A DNA stretch of 64,000 nt from Schaalia sp. 19OD2882 (GTDB lineage: Bacteria; Actinomycetota; Actinomycetes; Actinomycetales; Actinomycetaceae). How positions within the stretch are numbered: position 1 is the stretch's first letter; every line of letters starts with the position of its first letter. The position numbers and the translations under genes were made by a program. The notes below the pieces were generated by a model, which was not told the origin of the DNA, made no database searches, and worked only from the letters and a program-made list of their open reading frames with translations. The stretch spans positions 1,240,001 to 1,304,000 of the forward strand of contig NZ_CP065521.1 of assembly GCF_018986735.1 (NCBI RefSeq), given 5' to 3'. Positions 47,302 to 56,020 of the stretch are shown here, piece after piece.

Positions 47302-48057
47302 GTGGACGTGACTGGGCGACTGGACCCCGCGCGGCGGGCGGAGCTCATTTCCCGCTTGGGCACGACGGTGGCGATCGATGGTCCGGCGGGCTCGGGCAAG
47401 TCGACGGTCTCGCGGCGCGTGGCCGAGCAGCTGGGCATCGGATACCTGGACACGGGCGCCATGTACCGCAGTCTCACGTGGTTCGCCCTGGACCGGGGAG
47501 TGGATCTGGAGGACCGCAGGGCGGTGGCCGCCCTGGCCGACGAACTTCCCCTGCGCATGGACTCCCACCCGCGCGACGCGCACGTGTGGGTGGGCCAGCG
47601 CGAGGTGACCGGCGAGATCCGCCAGCCGCGCATCGCCTTGGGGATCCCGCACGTGTCAACGAATCTTGACGTGCGTCACTGGATGGCGCGCGACCAGCGT
47701 CGACGCATGATGGAGGCCAGGGCGACCGGCTCGGGCATGGTCGCTGAAGGCCGTGACATCACCACCGTGGTCTGCCCCGACGCGGATGTGCGGGTGCTGC
47801 TGGTGGCGGACGCCGAAGCGCGCCTGCGCAGACGCACCCTGGAGCTTTTCGGAGACGACACCCCCGAACACGTCGAGCAGGTGCGTGCCCAGGTCGAGGA
47901 ACGCGACCGGGCGGACTCCACGGTCTCCGAATTCCTCGAACCAGCCCCCGGCGTGCACGTGATCGACAGTTCCACACTGGGCATTGACGAGGTCGTCCAG
48001 GCCGTCATCGACCTGGTCGACGCGGACCTGCTGCGGCGGGCCGAAACGGACGCCTGA
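47302..48057 (+). CDS. cmk: Cytidylate kinase
   Basis: A 251-residue CMP/dCMP kinase. It has P-loop AIDGPAGSGKSTVSRRVAE, the CMP-binding LDTGAMYRSLTWFAL, RQPRIALGIPHVSTN, and the lid motif GMVAEGRDITTVVCPDADVRVLLVADAEARLRRR. GTG 47302 is used; GTG 47308 is possible. In most actinobacteria cmk is followed at once by der, often overlapping; here der is 5.5 kb away on the other strand and cmk is the last gene of its operon. Confidence 0.95.
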   Translation: MDVTGRLDPARRAELISRLGTTVAIDGPAGSGKSTVSRRVAEQLGIGYLDTGAMYRSLTWFALDRGVDLEDRRAVAALADELPLRMDSHPRDAHVWVGQREVTGEIRQPRIALGIPHVSTNLDVRHWMARDQRRRMMEARATGSGMVAEGRDITTVVCPDADVRVLLVADAEARLRRRTLELFGDDTPEHVEQVRAQVEERDRADSTVSEFLEPAPGVHVIDSSTLGIDEVVQAVIDLVDADLLRRAETDA

Positions 48058-48144
48058 GGCACCCCGCCCTCGTCACCCACCACGCTGCCCACCGCCCCAG
48101 CAAGCCGGGCCGTGGCAATTCGACACGGTCGGCGGCGGCCGGGC

Positions 48145-49341
48145 TCAGGGACGGGAGAGCATCTCTCCCACGCGCGCCACACCCCGCATGATGTCCTGCG
48201 TGCTGGCCGCACACGAGAGCCGCACATGGGTGCGGGCGGTCAGCGGCCCGAAGTCCCTGCCCGGGGTCAAAGCCACATGGTGCTCCTCCAGGGCGCGCCG
48301 GCAGAACTCGTCGGCATCCATGCCCGTTCCCGACACGTCCATGTAGACGTAGAAGGCTCCGTCGGGCCTGACGGGCACCGGTACGCCGATGCGTTCAAGC
48401 TCCTCAGCGGCCACCCGGCGCCGCTGCGCGAACAGGGCCCGGCGCTGCTCGCACCACTGCAGGGACTCCGGGTGGAAGCACTCCAGGGCTGCCATCTGCG
48501 CGGGGGTGGGGGCGCAGATGAACAGGTTCTGTGCCAAGCGTTCGATGACGTCGACCAGCTCCTCGGGCACCACGGTCCACCCCAGGCGCCATCCGGTCAT
48601 CCCGAAGTACTTCGAGAAGGAGGACAGGACCACGGCCCCCGGGTCCAGGGCGAGGGCAGTGCGGGGAAGGCGCCGGTCGACGTCGTCGGAGAGCGCCAAG
48701 TAGATCTCGTCGATGACCCGCCACGCGCCGTTGCCGGCCGCATGGCCACAGATCTGCCGCAATTCCTCCTCCGGGACGCGGGTGCCCGTCGGGTTGGAGG
48801 GCGTGGCGATGAGGATGCCGCGGGTGTCGGGGCGCCAATGGTCTTGCACCAGGTTCAGGTCCAGCTGGTAGCGGGTCTCGGCGGAGGTTGCCACCAGGTC
48901 CACCTGAGCGCCGAAGGCGGCCAGGAACTGTCGGTTGCACGGGTAGGACGGGTCGCCGAGCATCACGTGGTCGCCCGGGTCGACCAGTGCAGCGCTGAGC
49001 AGCAGCAGGGCGGCGCTTGCCCCCGATGTCACGCAGATGCGTCGAGGGTCGACATGGACCCCGTGGACGTCGGCGTAACGCTGGGCGATGGCGGCGCGAA
49101 GGGCCGGCAACCCCATGGCATCGGTGTAGGGCAGGGGGCGGCCGTCGGCGACCTGGCGCAGGGCGTCCAGGACTCGTGGAGGCGCTCCCGAGTCCGGCTC
49201 GCCCAGGCTCAGGCGGATGACATCGGCGCCCTCGGCCTGCAGTTGGCCGGCCCGTGTGGCCACGGCCATGGCATGGAAGGTGTCGACGGCGGCGCCTCTG
49301 GCTGAGGGGCGGATCGGAGGATGGGGGGACACCGGTGTCAT
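48145..49341 (-). CDS. PLP-dependent class I/II aminotransferase
   Basis: A 398-residue fold-type-I aminotransferase. Features are LGEPDSGAP (substrate loop), TSGASAALLLLSAALV, PSNPTGTRVP, DEIYLAL, and the Schiff-base Lys244 in SSFSKYFGMTGWRLGW. The C-terminus has the carboxylate-binding Arg in THVRLSCA. This is the AspC/AlaT-like group; the amino acid pair is unclear. ATG 49341 overlaps the stop of the upstream GH2 gene by 4 bp, so the enzyme is made together with a glycosidase, an odd pairing for aspartate-type aminotransferases. It ends 87 bp from the convergent cmk stop. Confidence 0.9.
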   Translation of the reverse strand: MTPVSPHPPIRPSARGAAVDTFHAMAVATRAGQLQAEGADVIRLSLGEPDSGAPPRVLDALRQVADGRPLPYTDAMGLPALRAAIAQRYADVHGVHVDPRRICVTSGASAALLLLSAALVDPGDHVMLGDPSYPCNRQFLAAFGAQVDLVATSAETRYQLDLNLVQDHWRPDTRGILIATPSNPTGTRVPEEELRQICGHAAGNGAWRVIDEIYLALSDDVDRRLPRTALALDPGAVVLSSFSKYFGMTGWRLGWTVVPEELVDVIERLAQNLFICAPTPAQMAALECFHPESLQWCEQRRALFAQRRRVAAEELERIGVPVPVRPDGAFYVYMDVSGTGMDADEFCRRALEEHHVALTPGRDFGPLTARTHVRLSCAASTQDIMRGVARVGEMLSRP

Positions 49342-51221
49342 CGTCCTTTCGTGGGGCGGCGTTTGGCGATCGCCCGGGCGAAGGCGTCGGTCAGTTCCTT
49401 GTTGAGGGTGGACATGAGCTGCGGGTCGATCTTGGTGACCTTGCGGTCGTAGGTCATCAGGCCGTTGTTCTCACGTTCGACGTCCGAGACCTGGGTGTAG
49501 GTGCAGGCGGCCAACCCGTGTGCGGTCAGGGGAATCAGCTGCTCCCGGTACAGCTCGGTCATGGCTTGGGCGAGGTCCTCGCGCTCGGCCAGGAAACGGT
49601 ATCCGAAGGGGATCGGTTCCTTCCACGTGTGGCCTTCGACCGCCAGGTTCAGTCCGCCGAACTCGGACAGGTAGAAGGCGCGGGTGTCCACCGACGGCGG
49701 TTCGGTCAGGCGCAGCACGTAGCGGTGTCGGCTGCGGAAGTCTCCGCCGCCTTGGTCGAACCACCCTGAGGCCGCATCGACCAGCCGCGTGGGGTCCAGG
49801 CGCCGCACGGCCTTCTCGGCGCGTCGGGCATCGAATTGGCCCCAGCCTTCGTTGAAGGGCACCCACATGATGATGCTCGGGTGGCAGCGCAGGTGCCGGA
49901 TCATTCCGGCCAGTTCGCAGGCGAATTGGGACCGGTTGTCGTGGCTGGTGCGTCCGGTCCAGTCGTGGAAGAGCCTGCTGCGGTCGGGCAGCGTGTAGTC
50001 CAGGGCCTGGACGACTCCGGAGGCCTGGATGCCCAGGGCGGGCCTGCCGCCGGAGACCATGTCCTGGACCACCATGAGGCCAAGGCGGTCGCAGTGGTGG
50101 TAGAAACGCCGGGATTCGACCTTGATGTGGACGCGCACCGCATTGAACCCCATCTCCTTGATGGTGCGCAGGTCGTGCACGATGGCTTCGTCGTCGGGCG
50201 GAGTCATGCCGGATTCGGGCCAGTAGCCCTGACTCAGTGGCGCGTTGACGAAGACGGGTTCGTCGTTGAGCAGCACGTAAGGGGTCCGCTTGTCGTGCTG
50301 ACGCCGGGTTTGCAGGCGCAGGGGCAGTCTTCGGCGCCGACGGTCGGACATGGACACGGTGCGCAGTGCCGACCACGTGCTCACCCGGTCGTCTCCGGCC
50401 CGCACGGTGAAGCGGTAGAGGTTCGGATGTTCCGGGGACCATGTGAGCGCATCCGAGACGGGAACACGGGTCCATTGCCCGGTGTGGCCGCGCACGGTGG
50501 AGCGGGATCCGTCCGGCGCTTCGATGTCGAGTTCGTACTCCTCGGCGTCAAGGCCGTCCTCGCCACGGACATGGACGTGGAAGGCGTCCAGCGTGTCAGC
50601 CGGGCGGATGTCGACGGATTCGATGGCGGCGTCGGGGATCGGTTCCATCCACACGCTTCCCCAGATGCCGGAGGTGGCCGTGTACCAGATGGTCTGCGGC
50701 AGCAGGGCTTGCTTTCCGCGCTGGATCCCTTCGGAGTCGGTGGGGTCGGTGACACGGACGTGCAAGTCGAAGGACTCCTGCTCCGTGTCGACCACGGTGG
50801 CGGTGAAGGGCAGGTATCCGCCGGTGTGGCGGGCCCGCACCTGGCCGTCGACGCGCACCTCGCAGCGGTGGTCGACCGCCAGGAACACGATGCGGATCCG
50901 TTGGCCGCGCCAGTCCTTGGGAATCTCGACCCGTCGCTGGTAGTGCAGGACGTCGGTGGGCGTGAGCTCGCGTTGCACGCCTGAGGCCGCCGACTCGATG
51001 GCAAAGGGGACCCGGATGGTGCCTTCCCATTCGTCCTCGGAGGGTCTGGGGTCCTCGGCGCGTCGGATCGCGTGGTTCCACACGCCGTTGAGGCTCTGCC
51101 ACCTGGGCCGTTCGAACATGGGATCCGGGTGCTCCGGCAGCGGCACCTCGTCGAAGAGGGCTCCCCAAGGCGTGCACAGATCATCGGAATGGGGCAAGGG
51201 TGCGGGGGGAGTTGTCGTCAT
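49338..51221 (-). CDS. Glycoside hydrolase family 2 enzyme
   Basis: A 627-residue GH2 enzyme with an N-terminal sugar-binding jelly roll (RPRWQSLNGVWNHAI, VPFAIESAASGV), an immunoglobulin-like middle domain and a TIM-barrel catalytic domain. The acid/base is Glu458 in MWVPFNEGWGQ and the nucleophile is most likely Glu520 in YLSEFGGLN. ATG 51221 is preceded by GGAGGCTCGAGG. There is no signal peptide, so it acts on imported substrates. GH2 includes beta-galactosidases, beta-glucuronidases and beta-mannosidases; these motifs do not decide among them. It leads a two-gene operon with the aminotransferase. Confidence 0.9.
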   Translation of the reverse strand: MTTTPPAPLPHSDDLCTPWGALFDEVPLPEHPDPMFERPRWQSLNGVWNHAIRRAEDPRPSEDEWEGTIRVPFAIESAASGVQRELTPTDVLHYQRRVEIPKDWRGQRIRIVFLAVDHRCEVRVDGQVRARHTGGYLPFTATVVDTEQESFDLHVRVTDPTDSEGIQRGKQALLPQTIWYTATSGIWGSVWMEPIPDAAIESVDIRPADTLDAFHVHVRGEDGLDAEEYELDIEAPDGSRSTVRGHTGQWTRVPVSDALTWSPEHPNLYRFTVRAGDDRVSTWSALRTVSMSDRRRRRLPLRLQTRRQHDKRTPYVLLNDEPVFVNAPLSQGYWPESGMTPPDDEAIVHDLRTIKEMGFNAVRVHIKVESRRFYHHCDRLGLMVVQDMVSGGRPALGIQASGVVQALDYTLPDRSRLFHDWTGRTSHDNRSQFACELAGMIRHLRCHPSIIMWVPFNEGWGQFDARRAEKAVRRLDPTRLVDAASGWFDQGGGDFRSRHRYVLRLTEPPSVDTRAFYLSEFGGLNLAVEGHTWKEPIPFGYRFLAEREDLAQAMTELYREQLIPLTAHGLAACTYTQVSDVERENNGLMTYDRKVTKIDPQLMSTLNKELTDAFARAIAKRRPTKGR

Positions 51222-51377
51222 CCTCGAGCCTCCGGGTCCAGGGGTCTGCGGTGCGTGCTCCATTGAATCATCGCCGCGTGGTGCCGGGTGGGGAGGGAAG
51301 TCCTTGGAGACGAGGGCGAAGCGCCGACTGTGACAGCGCTCGCAGGTGGCGATTGGCGCACCACCTCGGGCGTGGGC

Positions 51378-51383
51378 TAACAT
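51378..51383 (+). promoter_or_regulatory. -10 box of tRNA-Pro
   Basis: TAACAT, with TTGGCG at 51353-51358 as a possible -35 (19-bp spacer). It would start a transcript about 30 nt before the mature tRNA. Confidence 0.5.
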
Positions 51384-51419
51384 TGCCGAGTCGCCCGCGA
51401 GGGCGCGACAAGTGAAGAA

Positions 51420-51493
<74 letters not shown>

Positions 51494-51497
51494 CGAA

Positions 51498-51543
51498 AGG
51501 CCTGGAATCTCAACGATTGATGTTCCGGGCCTCCTCCTTTTTT
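51498..51543 (+). terminator. Intrinsic terminator of tRNA-Pro
   Basis: AGGCCTGGAA and TTCCGGGCCT form a 10-bp stem (one G-U pair) around a 15-nt loop. A TTTTTT run follows at 51538-51543. The hairpin begins 5 nt after the tRNA. Confidence 0.8.
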
Positions 51544-51547
51544 CGCG

Positions 51548-51571
51548 ATCTCATGTTGAATCTCATGTTGA
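51548..51571. repeat. Perfect 12-bp tandem duplication after tRNA-Pro
   Basis: ATCTCATGTTGA occurs twice head to tail at 51548-51559 and 51560-51571. In addition GTTGAGATTC at 51567-51576 is the inverse of GAATCTCAAC at 51505-51514 inside the terminator hairpin. No integrase gene is nearby. Confidence 0.7.
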
Positions 51572-51692
51572 GATTCTGAGCCGCGAGCGGCTCCGAGCAA
51601 CGGCTTGCGGGTCGGTCGCTTGCTTCCCGGGAGTCGGGCTCGATCGCCGCCACAGCGGCGGGGCGTTGGAACCGTGAGTCGGAACAGGCGCC

Positions 51693-52415
51693 TCAGGGCA
51701 GCAGAGCACGCAGTGGCGCCGTGAGCAGAGGCAGCGCCACGGCGAAGGCGCCCCATGTGGCCCCGCCGATGGCGAGGGCGAAGAACGCCAGCCACAGGAA
51801 TGCGGGGGTGTGGGTCAGACGCCCCAGGGTAGCGGGGTCGTCCTCGGGGCCGCCGGAGACGAGGACGGCTCCGAACTGCCTCCACGCACCCACCAACAGG
51901 ACCAGGGCGACGGTCATGACGATTCCGGCACACACCGTGGCCGGAGCGAGCCACCACGCGGCGCTCGCGCCGACGGCCAGTGCCCCGAAGGCGATCACCG
52001 AGTAGAAGGAGCGGGCGTTGACGAGGAGGGCCGTGAGGAGCGCCGAGGAGATCAACAGCACAGCCGGAGCCCATCCGAGCGACGACGCCCAGACGAGCAG
52101 GGCCCCGACCAGGGCCGGTGCCGGGTAGCCGGCGGCGGTGGTCAGCACGATGCCCAGGCCCCGGGGCCGCCCCTGCGTCACCGCATGGCCACCCATGTCC
52201 ATGCGCACGACGATGCCCGTCAAACGCCGCCCACAGGCCAGCCCCACCAGTGCATGAGCGACCTCGTGGGTGACGACCACGACGACTCTGACGATCTTCC
52301 ACATGGGGGTCAGGACACACAACAGGGCGGCGCCCGTTGCCACGACCGCCCACCAGCCGCCCTCGGGGGGAGCGGCTCCCGCGAAGGTCTGGATGATTCG
52401 TTCCAGGAACTCCAT
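51693..52415 (-). CDS. M50-like integral membrane metalloprotease
   Basis: A 240-residue protein with about six or seven membrane helices. The zinc-protease motif HEVAH (His50, Glu51, His54) lies inside a helix, VVVVVTHEVAHALVGL, as in the M50B-like family. GGHAVTQGR and a GYPAPALVGALLV segment follow; the usual third ligand could be the Asp in RMDMGG or in a later helix, which is not certain. Such actinobacterial proteins are often annotated 'M50 family metallopeptidase', with no known substrate. It is a single gene, divergent from the ApbE unit. Confidence 0.82.
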   Translation of the reverse strand: MEFLERIIQTFAGAAPPEGGWWAVVATGAALLCVLTPMWKIVRVVVVVTHEVAHALVGLACGRRLTGIVVRMDMGGHAVTQGRPRGLGIVLTTAAGYPAPALVGALLVWASSLGWAPAVLLISSALLTALLVNARSFYSVIAFGALAVGASAAWWLAPATVCAGIVMTVALVLLVGAWRQFGAVLVSGGPEDDPATLGRLTHTPAFLWLAFFALAIGGATWGAFAVALPLLTAPLRALLP

Positions 52416-52521
52416 GGGGCAAGAATGTCAGAGGTCGGCCCATGCGGCGCACCCGCATGGGATCTCCGATTCTCACAGGCTCTCCACAGCCGGCCCGTGG
52501 CACCGACCCAGAAGAGCCACA

Positions 52522-52527
52522 TAGCGT
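52522..52527 (+). promoter_or_regulatory. Possible -10 box before the small coupled reading frame
   Basis: TAGCGT ends 8 nt before ATG 52536, consistent with the near-leaderless arrangement seen at other genes in this window. Confidence 0.35.
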
Positions 52528-52535
52528 CATGCTCC

Positions 52536-52709
52536 ATGACGACGCAGACACTGACACAACCCCTCGTTCATCTGTCCCAACCCGCGCGACCGGGAGGCGC
52601 AGCCCGACGGGCGGCGGCACCGGGCCGCCACGATCAGCACATCAACAACCAGGTGCTGATCCACCGGGCCGGTGTCGCGGTACTTGCCACGACGAGCGGC
52701 GCCCAGTGA
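52536..52709 (+). CDS. Possible 57-residue peptide coupled to apbE
   Basis: An open frame from ATG 52536 to a TGA that shares its last base with the ATG of the ApbE gene (TGATG), the classic layout for translational reinitiation. The peptide is basic and Gln/Thr-rich at the start (MTTQTLTQPLVHLSQP), then Arg/Ala-rich, with a more ordered end (HINNQVLIHRAGVAVLATTSG). No family was recognised and there is no ribosome site, but a TAGCGT box lies at the right distance for leaderless expression. The overlap supports it; its short length and low complexity count against it. It may be a leader peptide and not a functional protein. Confidence 0.35.
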   Translation: MTTQTLTQPLVHLSQPARPGGAARRAAAPGRHDQHINNQVLIHRAGVAVLATTSGAQ

Positions 52710-53572
52710 TGGGACGGCTACCGGTCCTGCGTCGGACCTTTGACGCCTGGGGCACGACCATCACCGTCGATGTGGTCGACCACCGTTCCGCGCCGGAGGA
52801 CCAGAAGAACGTCGAGGTCCTGGACGCCACGATGCCCACTGTGCGTGAGGTGGCGGCCCACATCGATGCGGTCTTTTCCCCTTGGCGCGACGATTCCCTG
52901 ACAAGCGCCATGCGTAGGGGAGAGGTCTGCGAGTCGGATCTGTACACCCTGGGGGTGGACGGTGCATGGATGCTTCGAGTCCTCCTGGAGTGCCGCCGCG
53001 CCGAAAGCATCACTTGTGGAGCCTTCAACCCGTGGAAGGCGCCCGGCGGCTTCGACCCCTCCGGCTACGTCAAGGGCTGGGGCGCGGCCCTCATGGCGGA
53101 CACACTGGTGGCCGCAGGTCTTCCGGATGTGTGCGTGGACGCGGCAGGCGACCTGGCCACACGCGGCGCGGGGCCCGACGGTGGCGCCTGGCACGTGGGC
53201 ATCACCCATCCGGGCCGGACGCGGGTCGTGTGCGCCGTCGTCGACTCCGGACCGAGCGCGGACATCGAAGGGGTTGCCGGCGCCGTCGCCACATCGGGTT
53301 CGAGTCAACGGGAGGGCCACGTGAGTGGGCGCGACTCCCGGCGGACGAGAGCCTCCCAGGCCACCGTGGTCGGGCCCGATGCGGCACTGGCCGACGCCCT
53401 GGCCACAGGGCTTCTCATCGACGGCGTCGACAGTGTCGAATGGTTCGACGAGTTCGCCCGTGAGGACCTGCGCATCGGCCGTTCGCACTCGCGCTGGGGC
53501 GCGCTGGTGGTCCAGGACGGCCGCCTGTTCCGCTTGGGGCGCCTGGCCACCACGGTCCCGGCGGCCACCTGA
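52709..53572 (+). CDS. ApbE-like FAD:protein FMN transferase
   Basis: A 287-residue ApbE-family protein. ApbE enzymes attach FMN covalently to threonine residues of flavoproteins such as NqrC/RnfG-type subunits and FMN-binding domains. Recognisable segments are the RTFDAWGTTITVDV start, VFSPWRDDSLTSAMRRG, FNPWKAPGGFDPSGYVKGWGA, the DAAGDLATRG loop and ATSGSSQREGHV. There is no signal peptide or lipobox, so unlike the Gram-negative lipoprotein this copy looks cytoplasmic. The start ATG 52709 overlaps a short upstream frame by one base. No target flavoprotein gene lies in the window. The stop is 17 bp from the convergent der stop. Confidence 0.88.
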   Translation: MGRLPVLRRTFDAWGTTITVDVVDHRSAPEDQKNVEVLDATMPTVREVAAHIDAVFSPWRDDSLTSAMRRGEVCESDLYTLGVDGAWMLRVLLECRRAESITCGAFNPWKAPGGFDPSGYVKGWGAALMADTLVAAGLPDVCVDAAGDLATRGAGPDGGAWHVGITHPGRTRVVCAVVDSGPSADIEGVAGAVATSGSSQREGHVSGRDSRRTRASQATVVGPDAALADALATGLLIDGVDSVEWFDEFAREDLRIGRSHSRWGALVVQDGRLFRLGRLATTVPAAT

Positions 53573-53589
53573 CGGGACCGGGAAACAGG

Positions 53590-55131
53590 TCAGCGACGCT
53601 TGCGTTCGCGTACGCGCACGCCGATCTGGATCGGCGATCCGACGAAGCCGAAGTCCTCACGCAGGCGCCGCTCGATGAAGCGGCGATACCCCGGATCCAG
53701 GAAGCCGGTGGTGAAAAGGACGATACGTGGAGGCTTGGAGGAGACCTGGGTGCCGAAAAGGATGCGCGGCTGCTTGCCGCCACGCAGCGGGTGCGGGTGG
53801 GCGGCCACCAGCTGCCCGAGGAAGGCGTTGAGTCTGCCCGTGGGGATCCGCGTCTGCCACCCCTCCAGAGCGGCGTCCAGAGCACGGGTGATGCGATTCG
53901 TGTGCCAGCGGGTCTTCGCCGACAAGTTGATGCGCGGCGCCCACTGGACCTGGACCAACTCGCGTTCCAGTTCGGTGCGCAGCTGCGCCTGCCGGTCCTC
54001 GTCGACCAGGTCCCACTTGTTGTTGACGATGACCAGGGCGCGTCCGGCGTCCACCACCTGCTGGACGACCCGGACATCCTGCTCGGTGAGCGGCTCGGAC
54101 CCGTCGAAGAGCACCAGGGCGACCTCGGCCTTCTCCAGGGCCGCCTGGGTGCGGATCGACGCGTAGTAGTCCGCGCCGGTCGTACGGTGCATCTTGCGTC
54201 GGATGCCCGCGGTGTCGACGAACCACCAGTCGCGCCCGTCGAGGCTGACCAACTCGTCCACCGGATCTCGGGTGGTGCCCGCCAGTTCATTGACGACGGC
54301 CCGCTCGGCCCCCGCAAGCGCATTGAGCAGCGAGGACTTGCCGACATTGGGGCGGCCGACCAGGGCCACGCGGCGCGGACCACCTGCGGGCAGGGCCGTG
54401 GCGACGGCCGACTCGGCGGGCAACACTTCCATGACGGCGTCCAAGAGGTCGCCCGTGCCGCGTCCGTGCAGTGCGGAGACGGGCCAGGGTTCTCCCATGC
54501 CGAGCGACCACAGGTAGGCGGCGTCGGCCTCCTGCAGGGGGGAGTCCACCTTGTTGGCGGCAAGGACGACGGGCTTGCCCTTGGCGCGCAACATGCGCAC
54601 GACCCGCTCGTCGGTGTCGGTCACGCCGACAGTGGCGTCGAGGACGAGGACGACGGCGTCTGCCAGGTCCACGGCGACCTCGGCCTGCTCTGCCACCGAT
54701 CTGTCCAGTCCCGCGACATCGACCTCCCAGCCGCCGGTGTCGACCACTGTGAAGTCCCGACCGCTCCACTCCGCCGGGTAGGACACACGGTCGCGAGTGA
54801 CCCCCGGAGTGTCCTGGACGACGGCCTCGCGCCTTCCGATGATCCGGTTGACCAGAGTCGACTTGCCGACATTCGGGCGCCCGACGATCGCCAGGACGGG
54901 AAGACCTGCTGCAGGACCGGCTTCGTCCTGGTCCTCGACATCGCCCGAGAGCAGAGCCAGGTCGTCCTCGTCAAGGTCGAACTGGTCCAAGGAGGCCCGC
55001 ATGGCGCGTGCCTGCAGCTGGGCCTCCTCGTCGCCGGGCGCGGGGTCGAGGTCGGGGCGCTCACCCGGGTCTGCGAAGTCCTCGCCCGGGGCAAGGGTCA
55101 GGTCCTGGGCAGTCTCGTCGAAGTCGTTCAC
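53590..55131 (-). CDS. der: Ribosome biogenesis GTPase Der (EngA)
   Basis: A 513-residue Der with an acidic N-terminal extension of about 75 residues, as in other actinobacteria, then two GTPase domains: G1 [13 protein letters not shown] with DTGGWE and NKVD, and [13 protein letters not shown] with DTAGIRRK and NKWD. The C-terminal KH-like domain ends in basic RERKRR. Der acts in assembly of the 50S subunit. GTG 55131 sits 6 nt after TACAAT, giving the gene its own leaderless promoter. In related genomes der follows cmk; here it is 5.5 kb away and in the opposite orientation. Confidence 0.97.
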   Translation of the reverse strand: MNDFDETAQDLTLAPGEDFADPGERPDLDPAPGDEEAQLQARAMRASLDQFDLDEDDLALLSGDVEDQDEAGPAAGLPVLAIVGRPNVGKSTLVNRIIGRREAVVQDTPGVTRDRVSYPAEWSGRDFTVVDTGGWEVDVAGLDRSVAEQAEVAVDLADAVVLVLDATVGVTDTDERVVRMLRAKGKPVVLAANKVDSPLQEADAAYLWSLGMGEPWPVSALHGRGTGDLLDAVMEVLPAESAVATALPAGGPRRVALVGRPNVGKSSLLNALAGAERAVVNELAGTTRDPVDELVSLDGRDWWFVDTAGIRRKMHRTTGADYYASIRTQAALEKAEVALVLFDGSEPLTEQDVRVVQQVVDAGRALVIVNNKWDLVDEDRQAQLRTELERELVQVQWAPRINLSAKTRWHTNRITRALDAALEGWQTRIPTGRLNAFLGQLVAAHPHPLRGGKQPRILFGTQVSSKPPRIVLFTTGFLDPGYRRFIERRLREDFGFVGSPIQIGVRVRERKRR

Positions 55132-55137
55132 CCGACG

Positions 55138-55143
55138 ATTGTA
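55138..55143 (-). promoter_or_regulatory. -10 box of der, leaderless
   Basis: TACAAT on the minus strand, one mismatch from TATAAT, ends 6 nt before GTG 55131. Confidence 0.65.
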
Positions 55144-55240
55144 CGGGGCGTGCGTCTGCGCTCAGCTGAGGGCTCCCGTGAGTCCGGTGCGTGCGGCTCG
55201 GCGTTTGTCCTCGCCCTCGCCGCCGGGGAGCGGGTGCCGA

Positions 55241-55246
55241 TACGCT
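55241..55246 (+). promoter_or_regulatory. -10 box of the PaiB-like gene, leaderless
   Basis: TACGCT ends 7 nt before ATG 55254, with no ribosome site. Confidence 0.55.
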
Positions 55247-55253
55247 GTGCGGC

Positions 55254-55949
55254 ATGCACGTCCCCGACCATTTCGTCCTGCCTCAGGACCACATCGACGC
55301 CTTGTTGTCCGCCCCCTTCTTCGCCACCCTGGTCACCCCTCACGAGGACGGTCTCCAGGCGACCCCCGTCCCCTTCCACCACGAGGCGGAACGCAAGGTC
55401 CTGGTCACCCACCTGCAGCGCATCAACCCGCAGGCCAGCACACCCGTGGTCGGAGAGGGCCTTGTGCTGGTGGATCGGGGCGACGCCTACGTGTCGCCCC
55501 GCTGGTACGCAACCAATGACGCGGTGCCCAACGTCCCCACTTGGGACTACGTCACCTTGCAGGTGCGTGGTCGGGTGCACGTGGACGCGAGTCCGCAGGC
55601 GGCTCTTCGGGCGGCCCGCGCACTGACCGACCGTTTCGAGGACCCGGAGGTTCTGGAGGCCGTGGGTGAGGACAAGCTGGCGAAGATGGCGCGTGCGATC
55701 GTGGCGGTGGAGGTGCATGTCGACCAGGTGGTCGGCAAGGCGAAGATGAGCCAGAATCGGCACCCCGACGACGTGCGCAGCGTCATCGCGCACTTCGAGC
55801 AGGTCGGCCTGTCGGAGCTCGCGGCCTTCATGCGTGAGGTCTCCTTGCCCTATGCCGAGGCGCGTTTTGCGAAGATCGAGTCCCTGCGCCGGGTCACGGC
55901 CCTCAAGGCGCGGGTGACCAGTGCGAGGGACGACGGGGGACAGGGCTGA
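55254..55949 (+). CDS. PaiB-like FMN-binding protein
   Basis: A 231-residue split-barrel flavoprotein of the PaiB group ('FMN-binding negative transcriptional regulator'). Matching segments are MHVPDHFVLPQD at the N-terminus, FATLVTPHEDGLQATPVPF, DAYVSPRWYATNDAVPNVPTWDYVTLQVRGRV and KAKMSQNRHPDDV. In Bacillus PaiB was reported to repress sporulation and protease genes, but the fold is that of flavin reductases or oxidases, and most homologues lack regulatory evidence. ATG 55254 is 7 nt after a -10 box. The gene is divergent from der. Confidence 0.88.
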   Translation: MHVPDHFVLPQDHIDALLSAPFFATLVTPHEDGLQATPVPFHHEAERKVLVTHLQRINPQASTPVVGEGLVLVDRGDAYVSPRWYATNDAVPNVPTWDYVTLQVRGRVHVDASPQAALRAARALTDRFEDPEVLEAVGEDKLAKMARAIVAVEVHVDQVVGKAKMSQNRHPDDVRSVIAHFEQVGLSELAAFMREVSLPYAEARFAKIESLRRVTALKARVTSARDDGGQG

Positions 55950-55984
55950 GAGTGCCTTCTGGTGCACAACGATGACACAAGGCT

Positions 55985-56014
55985 CTGTCAATCGAGTGTC
56001 ACACCTGTTACCCT
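55985..56014 (+). promoter_or_regulatory. Promoter and sucrose operator (site A) of the GH32 gene
   Basis: CTGTCA (-35, 55985-55990) and TACCCT (-10, 56009-56014) are 18 bp apart, and the -10 ends 6 nt before ATG 56021. TGTCAATCGAGTGTCA at 55986-56001 lies over the -35 and spacer. It matches the palindrome TGTCAATC-GATTGACA at 14 of 16 positions and recurs before the PTS and lacI-type genes, so it is the likely binding site of the regulator at 59845. Confidence 0.75.
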
Positions 56015-56020
56015 CGACAC

